From NCBI RefSeq assembly GCF_035946055.1, contig NZ_CP108364.1, forward strand, positions 6,076,001 to 6,140,000: a DNA stretch of 64,000 nucleotides, read 5' to 3'. Below, piece by piece: positions 1 through 7,934 of this stretch (within the stretch, counting starts at the first letter, position 1; each line of letters starts with the position of its first letter). This stretch comes from Streptomyces sp. NBC_01341. Its GTDB lineage: Bacteria; Actinomycetota; Actinomycetes; Streptomycetales; Streptomycetaceae. The position numbers and the translations under genes are program-made. A model generated the notes under the pieces. The model was not told the DNA's origin and searched no databases. It saw only the letters and a list, made by a program, of their open reading frames with translations.

Positions 1-357
1 CAGGCGGGCTCGGCCTCCGCGGTCTCCGAGACGGCGTACGAACTCGGCGCCGCCCTCGGGATCGCGCTGCTCGGCTCCATCGTCACCGGCGTCTATCAGG
101 GCTTCGCCACACCCGAGGGCGTTTCGCCCCGTGCCGCCGCCGCCGCTCACGAGTCGCTCGGGGGAGCCGTGGAGATGGCCGACAACCTTCCCTCGCCCCT
201 GGCGGGCGAGCTGGTCACGGCCGCTCAGGAGGCGTTCGTCAACGGGCTGCGGGTGTCGGCGGCGGTCGGCGCCGTCGTGCTGCTCGCGACCGCCGCGGCA
301 GCGTGGTTCCTGTTGCGCAACGAGAAGCTGCAGGAGGGGATCATCGCCGACGAGTGA
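1..357 (+). CDS. MFS drug exporter, C-terminal part (DHA2/EmrB-QacA type)
   Basis: The reading frame is open from the first base of the window, so only the last 118 residues are present. The fragment contains a Gly/Ala-rich helix (YELGAALGIALLGSIVTG), a loop with a run of Pro/Ala residues, and a final membrane helix (VGAVVLLATAAAAWFLL) followed by a charged tail ending in DE. Two last helices with a long extracytoplasmic loop and the SETAYELGAALG signature are typical of 14-helix proton-coupled multidrug exporters of the DHA2 family, which sit in the cytoplasmic membrane. The substrate cannot be deduced. Confidence 0.8.
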   Translation, partial: QAGSASAVSETAYELGAALGIALLGSIVTGVYQGFATPEGVSPRAAAAAHESLGGAVEMADNLPSPLAGELVTAAQEAFVNGLRVSAAVGAVVLLATAAAAWFLLRNEKLQEGIIADE

Positions 358-406
358 GGGGACCCGGCGCGTCCGCGCCGGGTCCCCCCGAAGACACTCG
401 TACGGC

Positions 407-1078
407 TCAGGCGGCCTTCGCCTTGGTGGCGTACATGTCGACGTACTCCTGGCCGGACAGACGCATCACCTCGGCCATCACGGAGTCCGTGACCGCCCGC
501 AGCACATAGCGGTCGCGGTCCATGCCCTCGTACCGGGAGAACTCCATCGGCTCACCGAACCGGACCGTGACCTTGCCCGGACGGGGCAGACCCGCGCCGC
601 CCGGCTGCAGCTTGTCGGTGCCGATCATCGCGAAGGGCACGACCGGGGCACCCGTCATCAGCGTCAGCCTGGCGATGCCCGTACGGCCCCGGTAGAGGCG
701 GCCGTCGGGGGAGCGGGTGCCCTCGGGGTAGATGGCGAAGGCGTTGCCCTCCTCCAGCACCCGGCGGCCCGTCATGAGCGCCGCGACGCCGCCCCGGCCG
801 CCGTCCCGGTCCACGGGGATCATGCCGCAGCCGGTGAAGAACCAGGCCATCAGCCGGCCCTTGAAGCCCTTGCCCGTGACGTACTCGTCCTTGCCGATGT
901 AGAACACCGGCCTGTCGCAGCAGATCGGCATGATCATCGAGTCGATGAACGTCAGGTGGTTCCCCGCGAGGATCACCGGACCGGTCCCGGGGATGTTCGC
1001 GACACCCTCCACCTGTGGCCGGAAGAGCAGGCGCAGGATGGGTCCGAGCACTGCCTTGATGACCGTGAGTCGGGACAA
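407..1078 (-). CDS. 1-acylglycerol-3-phosphate acyltransferase family protein (PlsC-like)
   Basis: A 223-residue protein of the lysophosphatidic-acid acyltransferase family, which moves an acyl chain onto the sn-2 position during phospholipid synthesis at the inner face of the membrane. Visible motifs are NHLTFIDS (the HX4D catalytic box, near residue 40), a GMIPVDR block and YPEGTRS (the acceptor-binding motif, near residue 120). I chose the TTG at 1078 because GGAGGA lies five bases upstream and the family homology begins there (SRLTVIKAVLGP); the frame stays open far beyond but codes for nothing recognisable. It is transcribed away from the glycerophosphodiesterase gene, so the 231-bp gap at 1079-1309 should hold both promoters. 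The exact acceptor lipid is unknown. Confidence 0.85.
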   Translation of the reverse strand: MSRLTVIKAVLGPILRLLFRPQVEGVANIPGTGPVILAGNHLTFIDSMIMPICCDRPVFYIGKDEYVTGKGFKGRLMAWFFTGCGMIPVDRDGGRGGVAALMTGRRVLEEGNAFAIYPEGTRSPDGRLYRGRTGIARLTLMTGAPVVPFAMIGTDKLQPGGAGLPRPGKVTVRFGEPMEFSRYEGMDRDRYVLRAVTDSVMAEVMRLSGQEYVDMYATKAKAA

Positions 1079-1309
1079 CGCTTCCTCCGGTGTCGTGGCC
1101 GGGCGGCCGGTGCGGAAATTCGCGGGTTCTGTGCAGGTGAGGACGATACTCGCGGGTACGCCCTCTCCGCACATCGGGTTCACCGAGCGGATACGCAGTG
1201 TTGACGTGTGTTTCCGCCATGTTCGTCCACGGGCCGCCCCGCCGATGGCGTAGCTGCCTACGATCAAGCCTTCCCCGAAGGGGCCGGACATCACAGGCGA
1301 GGAGTATTC

Positions 1310-2473
1310 ATGACAGAGCGCGCGCAGACGGGTCCCGGGCGGCGGACCCTCCTCGGAGCGGCCGTCCTCGGCTCGGCGGCTCTCGGAATCACCGGAACGG
1401 CGAACGCGGCCGGGCGTGGCGCGCCCGACGCCAAGGGCGCGGGCCACGGCTCCTTCCGGGACCTTCCCGTGCCCACGGTCATCGGCCATCGCGGAGCCAG
1501 CGGCTACCGCCCCGAGCACACGCTCGGCTCCTACCAGCTGGCGCTCGACATGGGCGCGCACATCGTCGAGCAGGACCTCGTGCCGACCAAGGACGGACAC
1601 CTCGTCTGCCGCCACGAGAACGACATCACCGCGACCACGGACGTCGCCGACCACCCCGGGTTCGCGAGCCGCAGGACCACCAAGAAGGTGGACGGCGTCT
1701 CGCTCACGGGCTGGTTCACCGAGGACTTCACCCTCGCGGAACTGAAGACCCTCCGGGCCAAGGAGCGCATTCCCGGCACCCGGCAGAAGAACACCCTCTA
1801 CGACGGCCGCTGGGAGATCCCCACGTTCGAGGAGGTCCTGCGCTGGGCCGACAAGGAGGGCCGTCGGCGCGGCCGCCCCGTCTGGCTGTACGTCGAGACC
1901 AAGCACCCCACCTACTTCCGCGGACTCGGGCTCGGCCTGGAGGAGCGGGTCGCACGGCTGCTGCGCCGTTACGGCCGGCACCGCGCGGACTCCCCGCTGA
2001 TCCTGCAGTCCTTCGAGCCGGGCTCCATCCAGCGGCTGTCGAAGCTCGTGGCCACGCCCCGCGTCGTCCTGCTGTCCGGGCCGAAGGAGAGGCCCTGGGA
2101 CTTCGTGGAGGCGGGCGACCCCCGCACCGTGGCCGATCTGGTGACGCCCGCCGGACTGAAGTGGATCGCGTCCTTCGCCCAGGGCATCGGCCCCACCCTG
2201 GACCTGGTCATCCCCAAGGACGCCTCGGGCCGGCTGACCGCCCCGACCACCCTGGTCGCCGACGCGCACGCCCGGGGCCTGATCCTGCACCCGTACACCA
2301 TGCGCAACGAGAACAGCTTCCTCCCGGCCGACTTCCGGCGGGGTACCGACCCCAACGCCTATGGCGACGCGTTCGGTGCCTTCCGCACGTACTTCGCGAC
2401 GGGCATCGACGGCGTCTTCTCCGACAACCCGGACACCGCGCTGCTCGCGGCGGCCGACTTCGAGGGCGCCTGA
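1310..2473 (+). CDS. Tat-exported glycerophosphodiester phosphodiesterase
   Basis: A 387-residue GDPD-family enzyme that hydrolyses glycerophosphodiesters to glycerol-3-phosphate and an alcohol. The N-terminus carries a twin-arginine signal (GRRTLLGAAVLG, residues 9-20) followed by a hydrophobic stretch and ANA cleavage site, so it is exported folded. The GDPD core begins at VIGHRGASGYRPEHT (catalytic His60 and the Arg, Glu that bind metal), then EQDLVPTKDG and a downstream CRHE corresponding to the second catalytic His. The C-terminal DGVFSDNPD is the usual family end. A GAGGAG ribosome site lies just before ATG 1310; the in-frame upstream start at 1208 would bury the signal peptide. It probably scavenges phosphate or glycerol outside the cell. 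Confidence 0.9.
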   Translation: MTERAQTGPGRRTLLGAAVLGSAALGITGTANAAGRGAPDAKGAGHGSFRDLPVPTVIGHRGASGYRPEHTLGSYQLALDMGAHIVEQDLVPTKDGHLVCRHENDITATTDVADHPGFASRRTTKKVDGVSLTGWFTEDFTLAELKTLRAKERIPGTRQKNTLYDGRWEIPTFEEVLRWADKEGRRRGRPVWLYVETKHPTYFRGLGLGLEERVARLLRRYGRHRADSPLILQSFEPGSIQRLSKLVATPRVVLLSGPKERPWDFVEAGDPRTVADLVTPAGLKWIASFAQGIGPTLDLVIPKDASGRLTAPTTLVADAHARGLILHPYTMRNENSFLPADFRRGTDPNAYGDAFGAFRTYFATGIDGVFSDNPDTALLAAADFEGA

Positions 2474-2581
2474 GACACCCGCCCGGTCCACGGGTACGTC
2501 AGCCACCCGGCGGGGATGCCCCGGTCGGGTGGAGCTCCCCGCGTGCGGCAACCGGCCGCGCCCGGGGAGCGTTGACGGGAC

Positions 2582-3193
2582 ATGACCCTTCTTGATCATG
2601 TTTCGCAGGGCCAGGGCAACGAGCGCGCGCGGGGGCGCGCCGGGCGCCCGGCCGCGACGGACCGGGCCCCCGGCGAAGAGCGGGCTCTCGTCCGCGCCCT
2701 GCACGCCCTGGTCCGCGCCGAGGCGACGGCCGAGGCGCACGCCGCCGGTGCCGAGGCCGCCGACCTGGAACAGGCGGTGTGGCTGCGCCTGCTGGAGGGC
2801 CGGGACGTGAGGGCGGCCCTGGCCGACCCCGCCCGCTGGGTCCGCGCCGCGGTACGGGCGGAGGCACGTACCGTCCGCCGCAGGGTCCGGCACGAACGCG
2901 CGTACGCGGCGGGCGAATCCCCCGCGGACTGGGCCGGATGCCCCGAGCGGATCGCGGTGGGTGCCGACGAACGCCGGGCCGTGCGCCGCGCGGTGGGACG
3001 ACTGCCGGGACGCTGCCGCCGGTTACTCGAGGCGATGCTCGCCCCTCACGATCCGACCTACCGGGAAATCGCAGGGGAGTTGGGTATGTCACAGGGCAGT
3101 TTGGGCCCGATGCGTTCCCGATGCCTTGGATGTCTGCGCAGAATGCTCGCGGCGGAGGTTGTAGCTCCTGAACTGCGGGGAATGGAGCGGTAG
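2582..3193 (+). CDS. RNA polymerase sigma factor, small sigma-70 (ECF-like)
   Basis: A 203-residue protein with two helical segments characteristic of small sigma factors. Residues about 30-100 resemble a weak region 2 (ADLEQAVWLRLLEG then an Arg-rich stretch), and residues about 135-195 form a clear region 4 with a helix-turn-helix: LPGRCRRLLEAMLAP, then PTYREIAGELGMSQGSLGP and SRCLGCLRRML. The region 4 part recognises the -35 promoter element. No anti-sigma gene lies next to it; the following gene is an acetyltransferase only 37 bp away on the same strand, so the two may be cotranscribed. The regulon cannot be predicted. Confidence 0.8.
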   Translation: MTLLDHVSQGQGNERARGRAGRPAATDRAPGEERALVRALHALVRAEATAEAHAAGAEAADLEQAVWLRLLEGRDVRAALADPARWVRAAVRAEARTVRRRVRHERAYAAGESPADWAGCPERIAVGADERRAVRRAVGRLPGRCRRLLEAMLAPHDPTYREIAGELGMSQGSLGPMRSRCLGCLRRMLAAEVVAPELRGMER

Positions 3194-3230
3194 ACAACCG
3201 GTGGAGCAGGTGAGCGGGAGGCATGCACAC

Positions 3231-3734
3231 ATGGGCATGAGTGTGACCATCTCGGCGGCGACGGCGCAGGACGTCGAGCAGATCTTCAGACTCCAGTACC
3301 TCTGCTTCCAGAGCGAGGCGGAGCTGTACGGCAACTACCGGATCGATCCCCTCATCCAGACACTCGACTCGGTGCGCGAGGAAGTCGCCACGGATCTCGT
3401 GTACGTGGCCCGGCTCGGGGAGGAAGTCGTCGGCTCCGTGCGCGGTTTCACCGACGAGGACGGCGTCGGCCGGATCGGTAAACTCTGCGTCCACCCCAGG
3501 CTGCGCAACCACGGGCTCGGCACCCGGCTCCTGACCGCCGCCGAGTCGGGCCTCGCGGACGGACGTTCGGCCACCCGCTTCCGGCTGCACACGGGTGAGC
3601 GCAGCGAGGGCAATCTGCGGCTCTACCGCAAGGCGGGGTACGCCCGGGTGGGCGGCACGACCGGAGGGGACGGCGTGCGGCTGGTCCTGCTGGAGAAGGA
3701 CGCGGACGCGCCCGACTTCGTGGCCAGCGCCTGA
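3231..3734 (+). CDS. GNAT family N-acetyltransferase
   Basis: A 167-residue single-domain acetyltransferase that would move an acetyl group from acetyl-CoA to an amine. The core motif A is RIGKLCVHPRLRNHGLGTRLL (split here: beta strand RIGKLCVHP, then the CoA-binding turn RNHGLG), and the last third shows the usual NLRLYRKAGY end. The start was set at ATG 3231 because GGGAGG at 3216-3221 is nine bases upstream; an in-frame GTG at 3201 has no such site. It follows the sigma-factor gene closely. The substrate is unknown. Confidence 0.85.
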   Translation: MGMSVTISAATAQDVEQIFRLQYLCFQSEAELYGNYRIDPLIQTLDSVREEVATDLVYVARLGEEVVGSVRGFTDEDGVGRIGKLCVHPRLRNHGLGTRLLTAAESGLADGRSATRFRLHTGERSEGNLRLYRKAGYARVGGTTGGDGVRLVLLEKDADAPDFVASA

Positions 3735-3756
3735 ACGTCGCCTGTGACGGGCGGTG

Positions 3757-4203
3757 TCAGGCGTTGCGTGCCCGGCGCAGCCAGAGCATCCCGGTGACCG
3801 GCAGGATCACCGGGATGAACAGGTAGCCCATGCCGAACCCGGACCACACCGTGCTGTCCGGGAAAGCGGACGGCTCCACCTGTGTCCACGTGCCGACGAT
3901 CAGGACCCCCGCGAGCTCGGCGGCGCAGCACATCAGTGCCGCCCGGCGCGCCTTCTCGCCGCCCCGCACCAACGAGTACGTGATGAAGCCGTACACGACC
4001 GCGGCGACGGCGGACAGCGTGTAGGCGAGCGGCGCCTTCCCGAAGTCCAGGATCATCTCGACGATCGAGCGGGACGCGGCGGCCACGGTGAACACCCCGT
4101 AGAACCAGACCAGTACCCGCCCCGGCCCGGTGCCGAGCTCGAACTGCTGCTTCTGCCGGGGGGCCGGGGCCGCGGGCGTTCCCGTACGTTCGGTGTCGCT
4201 CAT
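3757..4203 (-). CDS. Integral membrane protein, unknown function
   Basis: A 148-residue protein with a charged N-terminus of about 30 residues and four predicted membrane helices (around FELGTGPGRVLVWFYGVFT, TLSAVAAVVYGFITYSL, ALMCCAAELAGVLIVGTW and LFIPVILPVTGMLWL). I do not recognise a functional family, but such proteins are common next to a second small membrane gene in Streptomyces. Its ATG lies two bases after the stop of the gene at 4206-4565, so the pair is an operon and probably translationally coupled. It is convergent with the upstream acetyltransferase gene (23-bp gap). Confidence 0.75.
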   Translation of the reverse strand: MSDTERTGTPAAPAPRQKQQFELGTGPGRVLVWFYGVFTVAAASRSIVEMILDFGKAPLAYTLSAVAAVVYGFITYSLVRGGEKARRAALMCCAAELAGVLIVGTWTQVEPSAFPDSTVWSGFGMGYLFIPVILPVTGMLWLRRARNA

Positions 4204-4205
4204 GG

Positions 4206-4565
4206 TCAGTTTCCCCAGATGTCGTAGAGCCGCACTTCGAGGACGGCGAGCACGACCGCACCCGCCGCCACGGTCACCGAACCCCACCTGGTCCGCTCCG
4301 TCAGCGACAGGAAGCCCGCTGCGGGCACCGCGGCCGCGGCGCCGATCAGGTAGGCGATGAAGATCGTCATGCCCTGGTCGGGCCGCTCGCCGCGCGCCAG
4401 TTGCACGATCCCCACGACCAGCTGCGCCAGAGCCAGCACGGAGACGACGGCCATGCCGATGAAATGCCAGTCCTTCGTGGGCTGGTCCCGGTAGGCGGCG
4501 TGTCCGCACCAGGCGGCGAGGGCGAGCGCGGTCACGGCGACCGCGACCGTCAGGGCATCGAGCAT
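4206..4565 (-). CDS. Small integral membrane protein, unknown function
   Basis: A 119-residue protein with four predicted helices: LTVAVAVTALALAAWCGHAA, FIGMAVVSVLALAQLVVGI, MTIFIAYLIGAAAAVPAAG and VTVAAGAVVLAVLEVRLY. No catalytic motif is visible. It is the first gene of a two-gene unit with the 148-residue membrane protein just downstream, and the two may form one complex. It is transcribed away from the metNIQ leader region, so its promoter must lie in the first part of the 4566-4826 gap. Confidence 0.75.
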   Translation of the reverse strand: MLDALTVAVAVTALALAAWCGHAAYRDQPTKDWHFIGMAVVSVLALAQLVVGIVQLARGERPDQGMTIFIAYLIGAAAAVPAAGFLSLTERTRWGSVTVAAGAVVLAVLEVRLYDIWGN

Positions 4566-4826
4566 GAAGTGAGGGTATTACGGGCGGAGGGAGCCCCCGC
4601 GTGCGGGCCCCGGCGTGCGGGCCCTGTGTGCGTACCGTGGCCTTTGCCACAGCACCCGCGCCGCCCGGTCCTTTTGAACCCGGCCGGGGCGGCGTCGGCC
4701 GGTCCGCGTTTGCGCAGGTCACAGCGGTGCGCTCGGGAGTCGCGGCAGTCGGGGCGCTCTGTCCACGGCTGTCCGCGATGCGGACACGGTGGTCGGCCCG
4801 AAAATTACGTCTGTTTTACTTGCGAC

Positions 4827-4913
4827 ATGACCACGACGAGCTACCGCAGCCCTGCGACCGAGGCGATCACCACGCCCGGTGCTCGTTGTATGTGTCGAAT
4901 GCGCGCCTTCTGA
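4827..4913 (+). CDS. Cys/Met leader peptide for metNIQ
   Basis: A 28-codon ORF whose product ends in ARCMCRMRAF. Two Cys codons and two Met codons (TGT ATG TGT CGA ATG, 4887-4901) sit close to the stop, and both Cys codons are TGT and the Arg is CGA, codons rarely used in this genome. Short Cys-rich leader ORFs before sulfur genes are known in Actinobacteria as attenuators that sense charged tRNA-Cys. Here the downstream genes import methionine, which makes a Cys/Met sensor plausible. There is no ribosome site, and a possible -10 box sits seven bases upstream, so it would be read as a leaderless mRNA. Function is inferred from position and codon content. Confidence 0.6.
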   Translation: MTTTSYRSPATEAITTPGARCMCRMRAF

Positions 4914-4925
4914 GGGCCCCCGCCT

Positions 4926-5033
4926 GAGTCTCGCGCCCCGAAGCGAGACCGAGCCCGCGCCGTCCGCGCCCAGCGGATCGAGCCTGCTCAAGCATGTTCC
5001 GCGCCCACCACAGGCAGGACCGTGCCGAGACTC
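4926..5033 (+). promoter_or_regulatory. Candidate attenuator with alternative hairpins
   Basis: GTCTCGC at 4928-4934 pairs perfectly with GCGAGAC at 4943-4949 (8-nt loop). The same left arm, GAGTCTCG at 4926-4933, is also perfectly complementary to CGAGACTC at 5026-5033. The two pairings exclude each other. A ribosome ending at the leader stop (4911-4913) would reach about 4926, whereas one stalled on the Cys codons would stop about 25 bases earlier, so leader translation could choose between them. No U-run follows the short hairpin, so if this is a switch it may act through Rho or on metN translation. Confidence 0.4.
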
Positions 5034-5124
5034 CCACCGGTCGACCACTGAGAACAGTCTCATCAGACGAATGCCCCGTGCCCGGCGGACACCGCGCCGT
5101 GCACTCGACAGCGACGGAAACCCT

Positions 5125-6186
5125 GTGATCACCACTTCGGGCCTCACGAAGGTCTACCAGTCACGCGGCCGTGACGTCACCGCCCTGGACGGGGTGGACC
5201 TGCACGTCCGCGAGGGCGAGGTCTACGGCGTCATCGGACAGAGTGGCGCCGGCAAGTCCTCCCTCATCCGCTGCGTCAACCTGCTCGAACGCCCCACCTC
5301 GGGCACCGTGACCGTCGGCGGCCAGGACCTCACCGCCCTGGCGGGCCGCGGTCGCCGTGCCGGCAAGGAACTCCGCCAGGCCCGCAGCCGCATCGGCATG
5401 GTCTTCCAGCACTTCAACCTGCTGGACTCGCGCACCGTGCGGGACAACGTCGAGCTCCCCCTGGAAATTCTCGGGGTCAACGGCCAGGCGCGTACCCGCA
5501 AGGCGCTCGAACTCCTCGACCTCGTCGGCCTCGCCGACAAGGCGAAGGCGTACCCCGGTCAGCTCTCCGGCGGGCAGAAGCAGCGTGTCGGCATCGCCCG
5601 CGCGCTGGCCGGCGACCCGAAGGTACTGCTCTCCGACGAGGCCACGTCCGCGCTCGACCCCGAGACGACCCGCTCCATCCTGCAGCTCCTGCGCGACCTC
5701 AACCGGGAACTCGGTCTCACCGTCCTGCTCATCACGCACGAGATGGACGTCGTCAAGACGGTCTGCGACTCCGCGGCCCTGATGAAGAAGGGCCGCATCG
5801 TCGAGTCGGGCACCGTCGGCGACCTGCTGGCCACCCCGGGCTCCGAGCTGGCACACGAACTGTTCCCCGTGGGCGGCTCCGCCTCCGGTCCTGAGCAGAC
5901 GGTCGTCGACGTCACCTTCCACGGGGAGTCGGCCGCCCGGCCGGTCATCTCGCAGCTCTCGCGCACGTACAACATCGACATCTCGATCCTGGGTGCGGCG
6001 ATGGACACCGTCGGGGGCAAGCAGATCGGCCGGATGCGCATCGAACTGCCCGGCCGTTTCGAGGAGAACGTCGTACCGATCGGCTTCCTGCGCGAACAGG
6101 GCCTCCAGGCCGAGGTCGTGGACGGCGACGCCACCCGCGCCCCCGACCGTACTCCCGCCGCTCTCACGAAGGAGGTGGCGAAGTGA
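5125..6186 (+). CDS. metN: Methionine ABC transporter ATP-binding protein
   Basis: A 353-residue ABC ATPase that powers uptake of D/L-methionine together with MetI and MetQ. Walker A is GQSGAGKSS (about residue 38), the signature is LSGGQKQR (about 147), Walker B is LLSDEATSALDP (about 169), and the switch His is in LLITHEM. The last 85 residues form the NIL regulatory domain typical of MetN, which binds methionine and inhibits transport. The GTG at 5125 is chosen because the protein family starts with ITTSGLTKVYQ; an upstream in-frame ATG at 5070 would add an unrelated Arg-rich tail. It overlaps metI by the GTGA motif. Expression is probably governed by the Cys/Met leader at 4827-4913. Confidence 0.93.
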   Translation: MITTSGLTKVYQSRGRDVTALDGVDLHVREGEVYGVIGQSGAGKSSLIRCVNLLERPTSGTVTVGGQDLTALAGRGRRAGKELRQARSRIGMVFQHFNLLDSRTVRDNVELPLEILGVNGQARTRKALELLDLVGLADKAKAYPGQLSGGQKQRVGIARALAGDPKVLLSDEATSALDPETTRSILQLLRDLNRELGLTVLLITHEMDVVKTVCDSAALMKKGRIVESGTVGDLLATPGSELAHELFPVGGSASGPEQTVVDVTFHGESAARPVISQLSRTYNIDISILGAAMDTVGGKQIGRMRIELPGRFEENVVPIGFLREQGLQAEVVDGDATRAPDRTPAALTKEVAK

Positions 6187-6854
6187 CCTGGTCCGAAATG
6201 CAGCCACTGCTCTCCCAGGGAACCATCGACACGCTCTACATGGTGTTCTGGTCGACCCTCGTCACCGCCCTCGGCGGGCTTCCGCTCGGCATCCTGCTCG
6301 TCCTCACCGACAAGGGCGGACTGCTGCAGAACACCGTGGTGAACAAGGTCACCGGCGTGATCGTGAACATCGGCCGCTCGCTGCCCTTCATCATCCTCCT
6401 GATCGCCCTGATCCCCTTCACCACCTGGGTCGTCGGCACCTTCATCGGCCCGTCCGCGATGATCGTGCCGCTTGCCATCGGCGCCATCCCCTTCTTCGCG
6501 CGGCTCGTCGAGACCGCGGTACGCGAGGTCGACCACGGACTCGTCGAAGCCGTCCAGTCCATGGGCGGATCCATCCCCACCATCGTCCGCAAGGTCCTGC
6601 TGCCCCAGGCACTGCCGTCGATCGTCTCCGGTGTCACCACGACCGTGATCGTCCTCGTCGGCTACTCCGCGATGGCCGGCGCGGTCGGCGGCGAAGGGCT
6701 GGGCTCCAAGGCCGTCACCTACGGATTCCAGCGCTTCGACAACCAGTTCATGCTCATCACCGTCGCGCTGCTGATCGTCATCGTGACCGTGGTCCAGCTG
6801 ATCGGCGACGGAGCCGTACGCCTGCTGGCACGCCGGGGACGCACCACCTCCTGA
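6183..6854 (+). CDS. metI: Methionine ABC transporter permease
   Basis: A 223-residue inner-membrane permease with about five helices, the usual size of MetI. The cytoplasmic EAA loop that docks on MetN is visible as VEAVQSMGGSIPTIVRKVL near residues 120-138, followed by LPQALPSIVSGV. The GTG start at 6183 overlaps the metN stop by four bases, so the two are translationally coupled. metQ follows 73 bp downstream in the same operon. Confidence 0.93.
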   Translation: MTWSEMQPLLSQGTIDTLYMVFWSTLVTALGGLPLGILLVLTDKGGLLQNTVVNKVTGVIVNIGRSLPFIILLIALIPFTTWVVGTFIGPSAMIVPLAIGAIPFFARLVETAVREVDHGLVEAVQSMGGSIPTIVRKVLLPQALPSIVSGVTTTVIVLVGYSAMAGAVGGEGLGSKAVTYGFQRFDNQFMLITVALLIVIVTVVQLIGDGAVRLLARRGRTTS

Positions 6855-6927
6855 CCCCTGTCCCCCAAGAAGCCCCGAACTCCTTGTCCGGGCGCACCAC
6901 CATCACCACCGGAAAGAGGCACTCTTC

Positions 6928-7794
6928 GTGCGTAAGAACATCAAGCTCTCCGCCGCCGCCGCTGTCACCGCCGCCCTGGCCCTCGGGCTCAGTGCCTGCG
7001 GTACCGACTCCGACCCGTCCGCCAAGGGCGCCACGGGTGCTGACGCGGACACCTCCAAGGCCCTCGTCGTCGCCGCGTCCCCGACGCCGCACGCCGACAT
7101 CCTGGACTTCGTCAAGAAGAACCTGGCGGAGAAGGCCGGACTCAAGCTGGAGGTCAAGGAGTTCACGGACTACGTCCTGCCGAACACCGCCACCGAGAAC
7201 GGCCAGGTCGACGCCAACTTCTTCCAGCACAAGCCCTACCTGGACGACTTCAACAAGAAGAACAAGACCCACATCGTCCCGGTCGTCGACGTGCACCTCG
7301 AGCCCCTCGGCCTCTACTCCAAGAAGGTCAAGGACCTCAAGGACCTCAAGCCCGGCCAGACCGTCGCCGTCCCGAACGACACCACCAACGAGGGCCGCGC
7401 GCTCCAGCTCCTCGCCGAGAACGGCCTGATCACCGTCAAGGACGGTGTCGGTACCAACGCGAAGCTCAGTGACATCACGGACAAGAAGGGCCTGGAGTTC
7501 AAGGAGATCGAGGCCGCGACCGTCCCCCGCGCCCTGAGTGACGTCGACGCCGCCGTCATCAACGGCAACTACGCGATCGAGGCCGGCCTCCAGCCCGGCA
7601 AGGACTCCCTGGTGCTGGAGAAGGCCGAAGGCAACCCGTACGCCAACCTCCTCGCCGTCAAGAAGGGCAACGAGAAGGACCCCCGGGTCGAGAAGCTCGC
7701 CAAACTCCTGAACTCCGACGAGGTCAAGAAGTTCATCGAGGACACCTACAAGGGGTCGATCATCCCCGCCTTCGGTGCCCCCGCCAAGTCCTGA
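6928..7794 (+). CDS. metQ: Methionine-binding lipoprotein
   Basis: A 288-residue NlpA/MetQ-family solute-binding lipoprotein that captures methionine outside the membrane for MetNI. The N-terminus is a lipoprotein signal (Lys-rich start, hydrophobic stretch, lipobox LSAC with the lipidated Cys24). Family blocks present are VVAASPTPHADIL, the NFFQHKPYLDDFN segment and PNDTTNEGRALQLL. The GTG start is preceded by a GAAAGAGG site. It is the last gene of metNIQ and a strong hairpin follows at 7818-7852. Confidence 0.93.
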   Translation: MRKNIKLSAAAAVTAALALGLSACGTDSDPSAKGATGADADTSKALVVAASPTPHADILDFVKKNLAEKAGLKLEVKEFTDYVLPNTATENGQVDANFFQHKPYLDDFNKKNKTHIVPVVDVHLEPLGLYSKKVKDLKDLKPGQTVAVPNDTTNEGRALQLLAENGLITVKDGVGTNAKLSDITDKKGLEFKEIEAATVPRALSDVDAAVINGNYAIEAGLQPGKDSLVLEKAEGNPYANLLAVKKGNEKDPRVEKLAKLLNSDEVKKFIEDTYKGSIIPAFGAPAKS

Positions 7795-7817
7795 CCTCAG
7801 GGCGCCACTTGCGCCGC

Positions 7818-7852
7818 GAGCCCCGCACACCCCCACACGGTGTGCGGGGCTC
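7818..7852 (+). terminator. Terminator after metQ
   Basis: GAGCCCCGCACACC (7818-7831) pairs perfectly with GGTGTGCGGGGCTC (7839-7852) over 14 bp with a 7-base loop, starting 24 bp after the metQ stop. There is no U-run, which is usual for Streptomyces terminators. Confidence 0.75.
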
Positions 7853-7934
7853 CGCCGTGCCGACCCGCCCATGCGCGCCGCCCGCCCGATGCTGCATGCT
7901 GTGTCTTCACACGGTCTTCGGCATGGAGCTGCGC

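Larger units (their letters stand above)
4566..5124. other. Divergent regulatory region before metNIQ
   Basis: This 559-bp stretch separates the leftward membrane-protein pair from metN. The first 240 bp hold no recognisable gene. It then contains a 28-codon leader ORF (4827-4913), a 7-bp hairpin (4928-4949) and about 175 bp of untranslated leader before the metN GTG. I see none of the conserved cores of the SAM-I, SAM-II or SAM-IV riboswitches here, so control by leader translation is the likelier mechanism. A TTTACT at 4814-4819 is seven bases before the leader ATG, the spacing expected of a -10 element for a leaderless transcript in Streptomyces, but no good -35 is visible. Confidence 0.6.

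Noticed and set aside
407..2893. An 828-codon minus-strand open frame running through the acyltransferase, the GDPD and the sigma-factor region
   Set aside because: Only the last 223 codons show homology; the rest is the antisense of the GDPD gene and reads as Arg/Gly/Ala-rich noise caused by high GC content.
4566..5124. SAM riboswitch before metN
   Set aside because: None of the conserved cores of the SAM-I, SAM-II or SAM-IV classes is visible; the Cys/Met leader is a better explanation.
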